DNA of 64,000 nt from Gracilimonas sediminicola. Its GTDB lineage: Bacteria; Bacteroidota; Rhodothermia; Balneolales; Balneolaceae. Positions 51,901-60,551 of the stretch are shown here, in pieces (positions within the stretch are counted from its first letter, which is position 1; each line of letters opens with the position of its first letter). Below the pieces are notes generated by a model that saw nothing but the letters and a program-made list of their open reading frames with translations, had not been told where the DNA came from and did not search any database. The stretch covers positions 124,001 to 188,000 of the forward strand of contig NZ_JANDBC010000001.1 in the NCBI RefSeq assembly GCF_024320785.1, in the 5' to 3' direction. The position numbers were made by a program, and so were the translations under genes.

Positions 51901-53525
51901 ATGAGGCCCGCCTGGAACTCACCGATGGCATCACCGAGGAAAAGACCGTTGCCAAGATACCGGTGATTGTAGAAGGTTCTCCGGTAGCCAAGATGAATGT
52001 TAGCGATACCACCATTTGTGTGAATACCGCGCTTAACCTCGATGGTTCAAACAGTGTGGACCCCTCAGGAGCTCTTCCCTCCCTGGTTTGGAGCCTTGGA
52101 GACGGAACTACTGAAAGCGGCCCAAAAGTACAGCATGTGTACACCGAACCCGGTATTTATCCACTTACCCTAACGGTTCAGGGATCCGGGTCAGCACAGT
52201 GTGGAAATACAAATCAGGTACGAGCAACCGTAAGGGTAATTCAAGGTCCGAATGCCGTTTTTAATTTACAAGAGTGGGCCAGTCCCGGTGATGTGATTAC
52301 CCTGGATGGGAGTGCTTCTTCGGCAGAAGATGAAATAATCAATGCCGAATGGAGAATTGAATATGTACCGGATGGGTCAGTAGAAACCGTTCAGGGCCTG
52401 GTTGCCGATCACCCATTTACTGAACCGGGAGAATACCTGGTGACTTTATTTCTCCAAACTGATTCATCCAGTGGCTGTAATACCGTGACCCTGACGAAAT
52501 CCATAAAAGTAAACGCTGCTCCGAATATCGTATGGAACCTTGCCGAAACGGTTCCTGCCGGTTCTGATTTAAGTCTGAATGCCTTACAATCAAATGATCC
52601 GGACGGTTTTATCAAAGAGTATAGTTGGTTCCTTGATGGGGAATTAATAAGCAAAAATGCCTCGGAGATCATTAAAACCGTTGAGCCCGGATTTCACACC
52701 GTCGCACTGGAGGTGAAGGATAACTCCCCTTCCAATAATAACCGGGTTCGTATGGAGAAACGCTTTTTCGCCAACAGTTCACCCCAGCCTGAGATAACCG
52801 CTCCCGGAAAAGTATATCTGAATCGCCAAGTCCGACTTTCGGGAGGACCTGATACCGACCGTGACGGCGATCGCCTGATTCAGCAGTGGAAGGTGAATAA
52901 CCACCTCATCGATGATTCCACCTTCACCCCCACCCAACTTCGGGAATATCGCATAACCCTGATTCAAGATGATGGACGAGGAATATCTAACTCGGTAGAC
53001 TCTGCCGTGGTTCATATCATTCCCATCGGCCATCCGGATATCGATCCCGATTATCCGGAGCAAATCAGTTTTGGGGGCAGCCTTTCCATCAGCGACCTGA
53101 AAATACCCCGGCAGGACGACTGGAGGTTTGTAGTGGACGGAGCGTATCAAAACAGCTGGTCGGCCGATACCCCGGGTCCGGACAGCCTGCACCTGATGTG
53201 GTTTTATGAGCAGCGGCCCACATCGTCTGTGAAATTCCCTATCGTGGTATCCGAGCCCCTGATGTTTACAAATGAAGCCGATACCGTACGGAATGCGGAA
53301 TGGAATCCGGCTAATCCTTTTACCGTAATCAGAGCGCCGGAAGTAAACCGTGAGGTTTCACAGGTTAAGTTTACCTGGCTGCAGGATGGAGAAGAAATTG
53401 GAGTTGGCTATCGAATCAGCCTGCCGGTTCAAAAGGGAGAGAATCGCTTCAGGGTGAGAGTGAGAGACCTGCAGGTGAAACAATCATCGCCCGTTGAAAC
53501 CGAAATGGTTATTATCACTGAATAG
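48921..53525 (+). CDS. Giant exported protein with multiple PKD domains
   Basis: Exported surface or periplasmic protein of 1534 residues. A signal peptide ends near ALLQAQ. The first ~300 residues form a separate beta-rich domain. From about 370 to 1400 it is a chain of roughly ten PKD/Ig-like modules of 80-100 residues, each with marks such as WDFGDGTVASG, HLYEKPGTYAV, WYFGNGETS and WSLGDGTTESG. No sortase or type 9 sorting tail is visible at the C terminus (VETEMVIITE), so how it is retained is unclear. It is co-expressed with the sensor kinase and the FecR-domain protein; a role in binding at the envelope is inferred. Confidence 0.82.
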   Translation: MKKIAFCTYLLLMFFLSPLALLQAQDMFLSISGRNTEFKSGDNRHQYDIWIKPDADAPKAMLQLFDAGIGGTIDQITTTNANTTTTYRIYPFDELYSFSDNQITEKSGNSSDLETLSVMNEERFKGRWINLFVLNEEVENGFIVRVTADGGNDVNNFDLRVRNTVGDPLEGQPWKIITIDLGIGIFDMSPEQSVQVKPYSPGVELPTLEADGEEDSKIEITDATGTYYPLSQENTRLPENSFGIENEWAVSISGSRQILNNIAIYGKERPILWLYEGHFHPTAKPDFNIQTTTANNCTDKTFRLGSTILSQREMQNAEWTINEKTLATGFSPNIPFTVRGKQTIHVKVPNPVPNVLPKFWVTSTDIDITSPPIARLQSPKEIVAPGEVITLSAENSYDLGRQELSYTWFVNGRPAGNGPTFDFSSEDAGTHIISVRVSNSGTVARCNNSQRQLRIRVNSQPYAEIRYDSTFQTGQLLTFSAININDSDGDSLSYEWEGLGVTGSENTKREVAISHLATGTFDVTLTVDDNTNTDNSRFTITGSYTVTPPRAKNVQASSDSTLSDSTQSGPATDSLLTDEIQFEQPLPDPNAVIEAPRVSSVSKVGFTLNDSLTTSTNTASDSVLIEWDFGDGTVASGVQPSHLYEKPGTYAVNVTIRKGDEVEKKRHVIVINEYPVADFTVPDTLAGGHAFRVDGTQSTDKDGFITGYQWYIDGVPAATGPNPTLTINDPGEHTISLRVQDNSGHENAQDLSSKDVWVNHAPVLKWNITPDKIAPGDEVTFDATETYDPDGEIRELKWSFPDGTEMNGPIVTKSFGESGPHYFTLTATDNQGLANSTISKEGTVNINHEPYIITERVVRSNSLDIKLDASETYDVDNDQVFFEWTLPDGSKRNEASFSWRAPEFGVHIVGLSVHDGLGLSNSRNQETIRILINRPVEAIVDSLIATCSGKTVLFNSSSSIDPDGNDFDVTWYFGNGETSKEANPSYVYDAPGVYEARLELTDGITEEKTVAKIPVIVEGSPVAKMNVSDTTICVNTALNLDGSNSVDPSGALPSLVWSLGDGTTESGPKVQHVYTEPGIYPLTLTVQGSGSAQCGNTNQVRATVRVIQGPNAVFNLQEWASPGDVITLDGSASSAEDEIINAEWRIEYVPDGSVETVQGLVADHPFTEPGEYLVTLFLQTDSSSGCNTVTLTKSIKVNAAPNIVWNLAETVPAGSDLSLNALQSNDPDGFIKEYSWFLDGELISKNASEIIKTVEPGFHTVALEVKDNSPSNNNRVRMEKRFFANSSPQPEITAPGKVYLNRQVRLSGGPDTDRDGDRLIQQWKVNNHLIDDSTFTPTQLREYRITLIQDDGRGISNSVDSAVVHIIPIGHPDIDPDYPEQISFGGSLSISDLKIPRQDDWRFVVDGAYQNSWSADTPGPDSLHLMWFYEQRPTSSVKFPIVVSEPLMFTNEADTVRNAEWNPANPFTVIRAPEVNREVSQVKFTWLQDGEEIGVGYRISLPVQKGENRFRVRVRDLQVKQSSPVETEMVIITE

Positions 53526-53632
53526 ATCAGTATCTGCAAGTTAATATTGGATTTAAAATATTCTATACGGTTTTATTTTCACTAAAAAAGATGGTAACAT
53601 TGAACGTTTTATAATTAATCATCAGGCTTCAT

Positions 53633-54985
53633 TTGAAGATTGTTATTATTGGTGCCGGGGAGATTGGATACGACCTCGCCAGCGTACTTTCATCAGAAAA
53701 ACACGACGTTACCGTACTTGACCGTGAGAAAGAGTGCCTCAACAAGGTATCAGATTCTCTCGATGTGCTCACCATAGAAGGAAATGCCACCTCCGTTAAA
53801 GATCTCGTAAAAACCGATGTAGCTGAAGCAGATATACTGATTTCAGTTACCAGCATCGATGAGGTGAATATGATTTCCGGTATGATCGGGAAACGGCTGG
53901 GGGCAAAAATGGTGATCGCCAGGATTCGCAGTGATGAGTTCTCTGACGACAACGCCCCCCTTACCCCCTCTGATCTTGGTATCGATGTAATGATTCACCC
54001 CGAGCTAAGTGCCGCCCAGGAAATCGCCCAGTTATTGAAGAGATCATCAGCCAGTGATGTAATTAACCTTGCGGAAGACCGCATGCAGCTGATTGGGATA
54101 CGCCTGGAACCTGATTCACCTTTAATTGGCAAATCATTAAATGAATATTCCGCCCTCCACTCTGATGTTACTTTTCGCGTGGTAGCTATTGGCAGGCGTG
54201 GGCGTACTATTATTCCCAATGGTTCGGTAAAGCTTCAGAAATACGACCAGATGTTTGTTCTGGCTAAAACCGAAAACATCCCTTTCATCATTGAAACGAC
54301 TGGTAAGAAAGAGATGGAATTGAATTCGGTTATGATTGCCGGCGGTTCTGCTATGGGAGCCATGATTGCCCGGATTCTCTGCGCCGATCCTTCCAAGAAC
54401 TGGTCCATTAAACTGATTGAACCGGATTATGATACGGCTGAGGAACTCGCTATCGAGCTTAAGGAAGTGATGGTGTTAAACGGGAATCCTACCGACCCGG
54501 ATTTACTGGCCACCGAGGGTATCAGCGACATGGATGCTTTCATAGCGGTGACTGATGACGAGGAATCCAATATCATCTCCTGCCTGATGGCCAAGCACCT
54601 GGAAGTGAAAAAGACAGTAGCCCTTGTTTCCAAACCCGATTTCATCCCGTTGGCTCAAACCATCGGGCTGGACGCCGTTATAAACAAGAAAGTAGCTGCT
54701 TCCAACGAAATTCACCGATATGTGCGCCGGGGACGCGTAATTTCAGTTACCGAACTGAGAGGCATTAAGGCAGAGGTTATTGAACTGCAAGCCAATGAAG
54801 GCTCTAAAATCACCAACAAACCCATCAAAAAATTGCGCCTTCCGGATGGATGCGTGATCGGTGGTGTTCTTTGCGATGGTTCGGTTGAAATTGCCACAGG
54901 TGCAACGGAAGTGAAGGCAAACGACCGGGTTATGATATTCTGCGTGCCTTCTGCCATCGATAAAGTAACCAAGCTTTTTCAATAA
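53633..54985 (+). CDS. trkA: Trk potassium system NAD-binding protein TrkA
   Basis: Cytoplasmic regulatory subunit that gates the TrkH channel in response to NAD/nucleotides. The 450-residue protein has two RCK repeats: Rossmann motif IIGAGEIGYDLA at the start and a second one around 238-250 (IAGGSAMGAMIA), each followed by a TrkA-C domain. The start is TTG at 53633; the codon begins the conserved MKIVIIGAGEIG. It overlaps trkH by one base (TAATG). Confidence 0.93.
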   Translation: MKIVIIGAGEIGYDLASVLSSEKHDVTVLDREKECLNKVSDSLDVLTIEGNATSVKDLVKTDVAEADILISVTSIDEVNMISGMIGKRLGAKMVIARIRSDEFSDDNAPLTPSDLGIDVMIHPELSAAQEIAQLLKRSSASDVINLAEDRMQLIGIRLEPDSPLIGKSLNEYSALHSDVTFRVVAIGRRGRTIIPNGSVKLQKYDQMFVLAKTENIPFIIETTGKKEMELNSVMIAGGSAMGAMIARILCADPSKNWSIKLIEPDYDTAEELAIELKEVMVLNGNPTDPDLLATEGISDMDAFIAVTDDEESNIISCLMAKHLEVKKTVALVSKPDFIPLAQTIGLDAVINKKVAASNEIHRYVRRGRVISVTELRGIKAEVIELQANEGSKITNKPIKKLRLPDGCVIGGVLCDGSVEIATGATEVKANDRVMIFCVPSAIDKVTKLFQ

Positions 54986-56499
54986 TGGCTCTTTCACCGA
55001 CTTCAAACCTGAACCGGGCAAAAATTGACTTCCTTGTTGTACTGGGAGTGTTGGGTGCATTTATCTTTTTTATGGGTTTCGCCCTGATGCTTCCTGCTTT
55101 TGTCGACTTTTACTATGGAGAAGATACCTGGCACTCCTTCCTGTTTTCAGCTGCTATCGCTTTTGTGGTGGGTGGTGCTCTTTGGTATTCCTTTCGCCCT
55201 CAGGAAGAGCTCAGAGTCCGCGAAGGCTTCCTGATCGTAAGTCTTACCTGGCTTTCACTTTCATTAGTCGGAGCCCTCCCTTTTGTGATCTCAGGAGTTC
55301 TCCCTTCTTTTACCGATGCCGTTTTCGAAACCATGAGCGGTTTGTCGACCACCGGCTCAACCATACTGGGCGGAACCACCAGCGACGGTTTCCGGAATCC
55401 GCAGATTGAAGACATCCCCAAAAGCTTTTTATTCTGGCGGTCACTCGCTCACTGGCTGGGGGGAATGGGTATTATCGTTTTATCATTGGCAATCCTTCCC
55501 TTATTAGGAATTGGAGGCATGCAGCTGTTTCAGGCAGAGTCACCTGGTCCTACCGCCGATAAGCTCACCCCGCGCGTACAAGAGACAGCTAAGCTTTTAT
55601 GGGGCATTTACGTAGCCTTTACTGCTGCCGAGTTCATTTTGCTGTGGCTTCATCCTTCCATGGACTGGTTCGAAGCCATTAACCATGCTTTTGCGACTAT
55701 GGCAACGGGTGGATTTTCAACTAAAAATGCCAGTATCGAGGCCTTTAACTCCGCTTATGTGGATTGGGTCATCATCATTTTCATGTACCTGGCGGGGATT
55801 AACTTTGCTATGCACTTCCGGCTTATTCAGGGCGACAAAGAGGCCTTTTTTGGCAACCGGGAGATACGCTTCTACACGCTCGTTATTTTCATCGGCATTG
55901 TAATCATTTCCGGTTCGCTGTGGGTAATTGATAACTATAACATTCTTGACGCTCTTCGGTACGGAGCCTTTCAGGTACTGGCCATTGTAACAACCACAGG
56001 CTTTGGAACCGACAATTATGAAGTCTGGAATTCCATCGGGGCCTTTTTCCTGTTCCTGCTCTTTTTTACCGGGGGTTGTGCCGGCTCAACCGGCGGCGGT
56101 ATTAAAATGATTCGCTGGATGATTCTGATTCGTAATACCGGACGAGAGATCAAGCAAATCATTCACCCCAAAGCTATCCTTCCGGTAAGAATCGGCGATC
56201 AGGCCATTAACCGAAATATCCAGCAGACGGTGCTGAGCTTTTTCATTCTCTATGTGTTCATTTTTGCAGCCGGAGCTTTTGCTATCAGTCTGTTTGGCTA
56301 CGATATCATGTCGTCTATTGGGGCAAGTATAGCTGCTATTGGTAATATCGGTCCGGGTTGGGGTGATTTTGGTCCTACCGATAACTTTGCCGGACTTCCT
56401 TATCTTGGCAAATGGATTTTGATTATGCTGATGATGGTTGGGCGGCTCGAGATTTTTACCGTGCTGATCATCTTCTCTCCTGCTTTCTGGAAACAGTGA
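54985..56499 (+). CDS. trkH: Trk potassium transporter channel TrkH
   Basis: Inner-membrane potassium channel/transporter of 504 residues. It has the four P-loop selectivity regions of the TrkH/KtrB family (GLSTTGSTIL, MATGGFSTKN, VTTTGFGTDN, IGNIGPGWGD), each with a conserved glycine in the filter, and about eight TM segments plus the GGCAGSTGGGIK cytoplasmic loop. It follows trkA with a one-base overlap, giving a complete TrkAH system. Confidence 0.95.
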   Translation: MALSPTSNLNRAKIDFLVVLGVLGAFIFFMGFALMLPAFVDFYYGEDTWHSFLFSAAIAFVVGGALWYSFRPQEELRVREGFLIVSLTWLSLSLVGALPFVISGVLPSFTDAVFETMSGLSTTGSTILGGTTSDGFRNPQIEDIPKSFLFWRSLAHWLGGMGIIVLSLAILPLLGIGGMQLFQAESPGPTADKLTPRVQETAKLLWGIYVAFTAAEFILLWLHPSMDWFEAINHAFATMATGGFSTKNASIEAFNSAYVDWVIIIFMYLAGINFAMHFRLIQGDKEAFFGNREIRFYTLVIFIGIVIISGSLWVIDNYNILDALRYGAFQVLAIVTTTGFGTDNYEVWNSIGAFFLFLLFFTGGCAGSTGGGIKMIRWMILIRNTGREIKQIIHPKAILPVRIGDQAINRNIQQTVLSFFILYVFIFAAGAFAISLFGYDIMSSIGASIAAIGNIGPGWGDFGPTDNFAGLPYLGKWILIMLMMVGRLEIFTVLIIFSPAFWKQ

Positions 56500-56513
56500 T
56501 TTCAGGTTATATC

Positions 56514-57386
56514 TCATCCCTTTAAAAATGTATCTACCCGTCGAGAAAGCCATCTCCTGAATTCTTCCGTAGTTGGCGGACTGTGACGGGTATCCGGCAG
56601 CAGCTCCGTTTCAACATTCGGAATGTGTTCTGTAGCCCTTTCAATCAATGGTTCTCCGGGAAAAGACAAATCATTGTCTGCAGCAATAGTGAGAACCGGC
56701 ATAGTTAAGTTTTGCAGTTCTTCATCAGAAGCGACCGACGGAATTTTCTTTGGAGTGATGAAGTCATTTATGGAATCACCAAGAAAATGAGCCCAATCAT
56801 CATCCCAGGTTGTTAAGAAATAATCTACCAGGTTTTTCAGATTCTCTTCGGACGGGTTGAATTTATATTTAATCATCGGAATCGTCAGGGTCATTAAGCC
56901 TTTAATCACCGGAGCCTGAAAAATGCCCGCCGGAACTAACAGGATCAACTTACCAACCCGTTCAGGAAAAGCTAAAGAAAATTCCCGGGCAATATACCCG
57001 CCTATGCTTACCCCGAATAAGTGAACCGTTTCCGGTTCAAAAGAGTCTATAACCCCGGCAAGCCATTGAGAATGACTATTGTCTTTAAATGAAAGCCGTT
57101 CAGGGATGCCTTTTACAGAAAACCCGGGAATATCCGGAAGAATGAGTTGGTAATGCTCGGCCAGGTACCTGATTTCAGAAAGCAAGTGAGCCGAACTGGT
57201 AAGCATAGCGTGCAGGCAAACCAACGGTGGCTTGTCAGGATTACCGGCCAATAAAACATGGCTTTCCCCGAATGCTGTAGGAACCATCTTAAAATTCACA
57301 TTCAGATCAACCTTAGCTAAAAAAAGTTGAAACCATTCTTCCTGTCTGTTTCGTGCTTCCTGACTCTTGAATATATCTTTTCCCAC
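56514..57386 (-). CDS. Alpha/beta hydrolase
   Basis: Alpha/beta-hydrolase fold protein of 290 residues without a signal peptide. The nucleophile elbow is GVSIGG (Ser127), the oxyanion strand is PLVCLHAMLTS, an acid is in AADNDLSF and the catalytic His is near 268 in DTRHSPP. It resembles small-molecule esterases or the BioH/2-hydroxymuconate-type group, but the substrate is unknown. GTG 57386 is the only start giving the full N terminus; its ribosome site is weak, so the start is uncertain. Confidence 0.82.
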   Translation of the reverse strand: MGKDIFKSQEARNRQEEWFQLFLAKVDLNVNFKMVPTAFGESHVLLAGNPDKPPLVCLHAMLTSSAHLLSEIRYLAEHYQLILPDIPGFSVKGIPERLSFKDNSHSQWLAGVIDSFEPETVHLFGVSIGGYIAREFSLAFPERVGKLILLVPAGIFQAPVIKGLMTLTIPMIKYKFNPSEENLKNLVDYFLTTWDDDWAHFLGDSINDFITPKKIPSVASDEELQNLTMPVLTIAADNDLSFPGEPLIERATEHIPNVETELLPDTRHSPPTTEEFRRWLSRRVDTFLKG

Positions 57387-57519
57387 TTAAGCAACACCAT
57401 CCATTTTGCGGTTCTGATTGAAGCCCTTGCACTTGTAGGCAAGCCTGCGACAAAGCTCCATAGTAATACGATTCACCTGATTTCCAAAATAGAATCGGGT
57501 TTGGTTCTCTAAGCTATAC

Positions 57520-59079
57520 TTAGTTTCCCTGCCTCATCTTAATCTGCTTGGCACACCTCATCCCATCCATGGCTGCAGAGACAATTCCCCCAGCATAGCC
57601 GGCTCCTTCGCCACAGGGATATAATCCGGCGATTTGTACATGCTCCAGGGTTTCTCTGTTTCTTGGGATTTTAACCGGACTTGAAGTACGGGATTCAGGA
57701 GCATGAACTACCGCATCATTCGTCAGGTAGCCACGCATGCTGCGGTCGAATTGGAGAAACCCCTCTTTCAGGTTTTTATGGATGAAGTCCGGCAAAACCG
57801 AACCCAGTTCAACCGAGGTAATGCCCGGTGCATAAGAGGTGTTGGGCAAGTCCTCAGAAACATCCCCTTTTATAAAGTCCCGCAGTCGCTGAGCCGGTGC
57901 CGTTTGGGTTTTCCCTCCTTCTGCCCAGGCTTTCTGTTCTATGGAGCGCTGAAATTCCATTGCTGCCAGCGGGCCGAACTTTTCAAACGGTTTAAAGTCT
58001 TCAGGCTTCAATTCTACCACAATGCCCGAGTTGGCCGTAGATCGGGCCCGGCGTGAAGAAGACCACCCGTTGGTCACAACTTCCCCCGGCGAGGTTGCAC
58101 AGGGAGCTATAACGCCACCCGGACACATACAAAACGAATACACCCCGCGATCATCCACCTGTTTAACAATACTGTAGGCAGCAGGCGGAAGATAATCTCC
58201 CCGGGTTTCACAGTTGTATTGAATGGAATCTATCAGTGACTGCGGATGCTCTACACGTACCCCAATGGCCAACGGCTTAAGTTCAATTTCTATCCCCTTT
58301 CGGTGCAGAAGCTCAAAAATATCACGGGCAGAATGCCCTGTCGCCAGGATCACTCTTTTAGCCGTAAACCTGGTTCCGTCTTGTGCAATCACTCCTTTTA
58401 TGGAAGAAGAATCAGTTATTAGATCTGTAACACGGGTATTGAAATGAATTTCTCCGCCGTGTTGTAAAATACACTCCCGCATGTTGGCTATAATATCCGG
58501 CAGTTTATTGGTTCCAATGTGAGGGTGAGCTTCCACCAGGATGTTCTTTACCGCTCCGAAACCAACCAGCAGCTCCAGCACTTTCCGGACATCACCCCGC
58601 TTTTTGGAGCGCGTGTATAGCTTACCATCCGAATAGGTTCCGGCTCCACCTTCCCCAAAGCAGTAGTTCGAATCCTCATTCACCTCATGCCTGACGTTAA
58701 TTCCCTTCAGGTCCTGAATCCGGTTTTTTGCATTTTTTCCACGCTCAATGATGACCGGCTTCAGCCCATTTTCCAGCAGCTCAAGTGCAGCAAACAAGCC
58801 TGCCGGACCTGCTCCAATTATTATCACCTCCTCGGCATTACTCACATTGGGATAATCGGGAAGAGAGATTTCATCCGGTTCAAACTCCTCGTTGATATAC
58901 ATCCGTACTTTCAGGTTGTAGTAAGCCTGTCTGGATCGGGCATCGATGGAACGACGTAAAACCTGCACATGACGCAGATCTTCCGGGGCTAACCCCTCTT
59001 TATCAATAAGGTATTCTTCCAGTAAATGAGACTCTCCTGCCACATCGGGCAGCACTCGGATTTGTAATTCTTTCTGCAT
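57520..59079 (-). CDS. FAD-dependent dehydrogenase, COG2509-like
   Basis: Cytoplasmic flavoprotein of 519 residues. The dinucleotide-binding motif GAGPAGLFAALELLENG is at about 93-109, preceded by a ~85-residue N-terminal domain (LRHVQVLRRSIDARSRQAYY) found in this family. YCFGEGGAGTYSDGKLYTRSK and a C-terminal GLYPCGEGAGYAGGIVSAAMDG fit FAD-dependent dehydrogenases of the COG2509 type. Physiological substrate unknown. It stands alone. Confidence 0.86.
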   Translation of the reverse strand: MQKELQIRVLPDVAGESHLLEEYLIDKEGLAPEDLRHVQVLRRSIDARSRQAYYNLKVRMYINEEFEPDEISLPDYPNVSNAEEVIIIGAGPAGLFAALELLENGLKPVIIERGKNAKNRIQDLKGINVRHEVNEDSNYCFGEGGAGTYSDGKLYTRSKKRGDVRKVLELLVGFGAVKNILVEAHPHIGTNKLPDIIANMRECILQHGGEIHFNTRVTDLITDSSSIKGVIAQDGTRFTAKRVILATGHSARDIFELLHRKGIEIELKPLAIGVRVEHPQSLIDSIQYNCETRGDYLPPAAYSIVKQVDDRGVYSFCMCPGGVIAPCATSPGEVVTNGWSSSRRARSTANSGIVVELKPEDFKPFEKFGPLAAMEFQRSIEQKAWAEGGKTQTAPAQRLRDFIKGDVSEDLPNTSYAPGITSVELGSVLPDFIHKNLKEGFLQFDRSMRGYLTNDAVVHAPESRTSSPVKIPRNRETLEHVQIAGLYPCGEGAGYAGGIVSAAMDGMRCAKQIKMRQGN

Positions 59080-59136
59080 GCCTCAAAAATACGGAATTGC
59101 AGGGTTTTAACTAACCGAATCCGGAACTAAGCTCCC

Positions 59137-59799
59137 TCAATTATTCATAGTGAGTGCAACCAACTCAACAGAAATGGAGATCTCAGCATCCACAAAATTA
59201 TTGTCGATAAGGCTCGTAATTCGTTTCCAGTAACTTCCCTGATAAGAGATATTATACTCAAACCGGTCGATAGTAAAGGAAGCCGTGTAACGAAAGTTTG
59301 ACTCATCAGATGCTTTTGTGGCGGAAAATTCCACTGTCCGGGTTACATCTCTGATCGACAAATTGCCAGTTATCCTCACCCGATCGGCTTCCAGCTTTTG
59401 GGTTTGGGTGATTTCAAATCCGGCTGTTGGATATTTCTCCACATAAAAGAAGTCTTCACTTTCCAGATGCTCGGTTAAATATCGCCGCGGAACCGGATCA
59501 CTTTTGGGGATGTCGGTTACCGTTATGGAGTGCATATCGGCTATGAAATAACCGCTGGTCAGCTGACCACCATCTAATTCCAGGTGGCCTTCACGCAACT
59601 TCAGGATTCCCTCGTGGCTGTCGGAACCTCGCATTTCGGTTCCTCTCCATTTTACTACCGATTGCTCGGTATCCACAATCAGGTTTATGCTTTCGGTTGA
59701 GTCTGTTCTTTGCTCTCCGTTACTTTGACCCGCTGCGAATACACAGGAAGCACCGGCAATCAGAATAAAAAAGATGGTATGGAAGATTGCCTTATTCAT
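59137..59799 (-). CDS. YceI-family lipid-binding-like protein
   Basis: Exported YceI-family protein of 220 residues, a lipocalin-like barrel that binds isoprenoid-type lipids in characterised members. The signal peptide ends near CVFAAGQ. Family marks are the TEQSVVKWRG start, GILKLREGHLELDGGQLTSGYF, HLESEDFFYVEKYPTAGFEI and NLSIRDVTRTVEF. Its start overlaps the dioxygenase-like gene by eight bases, so they are co-translated. Confidence 0.9.
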   Translation of the reverse strand: MNKAIFHTIFFILIAGASCVFAAGQSNGEQRTDSTESINLIVDTEQSVVKWRGTEMRGSDSHEGILKLREGHLELDGGQLTSGYFIADMHSITVTDIPKSDPVPRRYLTEHLESEDFFYVEKYPTAGFEITQTQKLEADRVRITGNLSIRDVTRTVEFSATKASDESNFRYTASFTIDRFEYNISYQGSYWKRITSLIDNNFVDAEISISVELVALTMNN

Positions 59800-60427
59800 A
59801 GCCTCTCACATTTTTACCCAGAATGAAATCTCTTTCTCCAACCAGGATGCCGTTTTCTTTTTTCAGGGATACAACGCCTGAACTTCCTCCTCTGGGTGCA
59901 ACCGGATTTTGCTGGTCATCATCCAACCGTGGATCATCTTCAAAAAAGTAGGCCCCCAACCAGTAGTATTTTCCATTCGGTTCCAGAACAATGGGATGAA
60001 TGTGTGCCGGTTGTGTTGCGTATTTACCGGGCCGGAAGGTGTAGAAGGTATACCTGCCGTCAGCATCGGTTTTAACCCATCCGTGAATGTAACCGTAGCT
60101 GCGTTCCCAACCGGTTTCACCGCCTCGTTTGGGATATACTCCATCTGCGTTGGTTTGATGAACGAAGAGAATCACCCCCTCTGCCGGTGTCTTACCGTCG
60201 CTTTCATAAATAGTACCGGTGATTTTGATTTTGGGTTCATTGTCACCGAATTCAGGTAAGGTGTCAGTTGGGGAAAGTTGGCGGTCGCCAAAATCCAGCA
60301 CGGCTTCACAACCCTGGCACGGACCTCCAACCAGTCGCGCATTTCTCAAGGCCGACTCCTGCGCAAAACTGCAGCCGGAAGCCATCATCAGTAGCAAAAG
60401 CGAGAGTTGTATTTTGATCATATTCAT
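59792..60427 (-). CDS. Intradiol ring-cleavage dioxygenase-like lipoprotein
   Basis: Exported protein of 211 residues with lipobox ASGC and the intradiol dioxygenase fold. The non-heme iron ligands are conserved: Tyr98 (DGVYP), Tyr136 (RPGKY), His142 and His144 (PAHIHP). Classic enzymes of this group cleave catechols in the cytoplasm; lipoprotein forms are of unknown substrate. CQGCEAV near residue 37 adds a cysteine pair. ATG 60421 is an alternative start. It is coupled to the YceI gene. Confidence 0.86.
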   Translation of the reverse strand: MNMIKIQLSLLLLMMASGCSFAQESALRNARLVGGPCQGCEAVLDFGDRQLSPTDTLPEFGDNEPKIKITGTIYESDGKTPAEGVILFVHQTNADGVYPKRGGETGWERSYGYIHGWVKTDADGRYTFYTFRPGKYATQPAHIHPIVLEPNGKYYWLGAYFFEDDPRLDDDQQNPVAPRGGSSGVVSLKKENGILVGERDFILGKNVRGYE

Positions 60428-60551
60428 TAGTTTGGGATTAGTGTTTAAAGGAAAATGTTACACTTCACCCGCTAATGTAGGTATTCAGAAAGGCTTTACG
60501 ACCTCCATTAACATGACCTGAGTAGTTTGCCGAACAAGATGAGTAGAACCG

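Noticed and set aside
44925-60517. Identical 12-mer CATTAACATGAC upstream of the kinase gene (44925) and between the LytTR and dioxygenase genes (60506)
   Set aside because: Many 12-mer matches are expected by chance in a 64 kb window; there is no second copy of the flanking inverted repeat.
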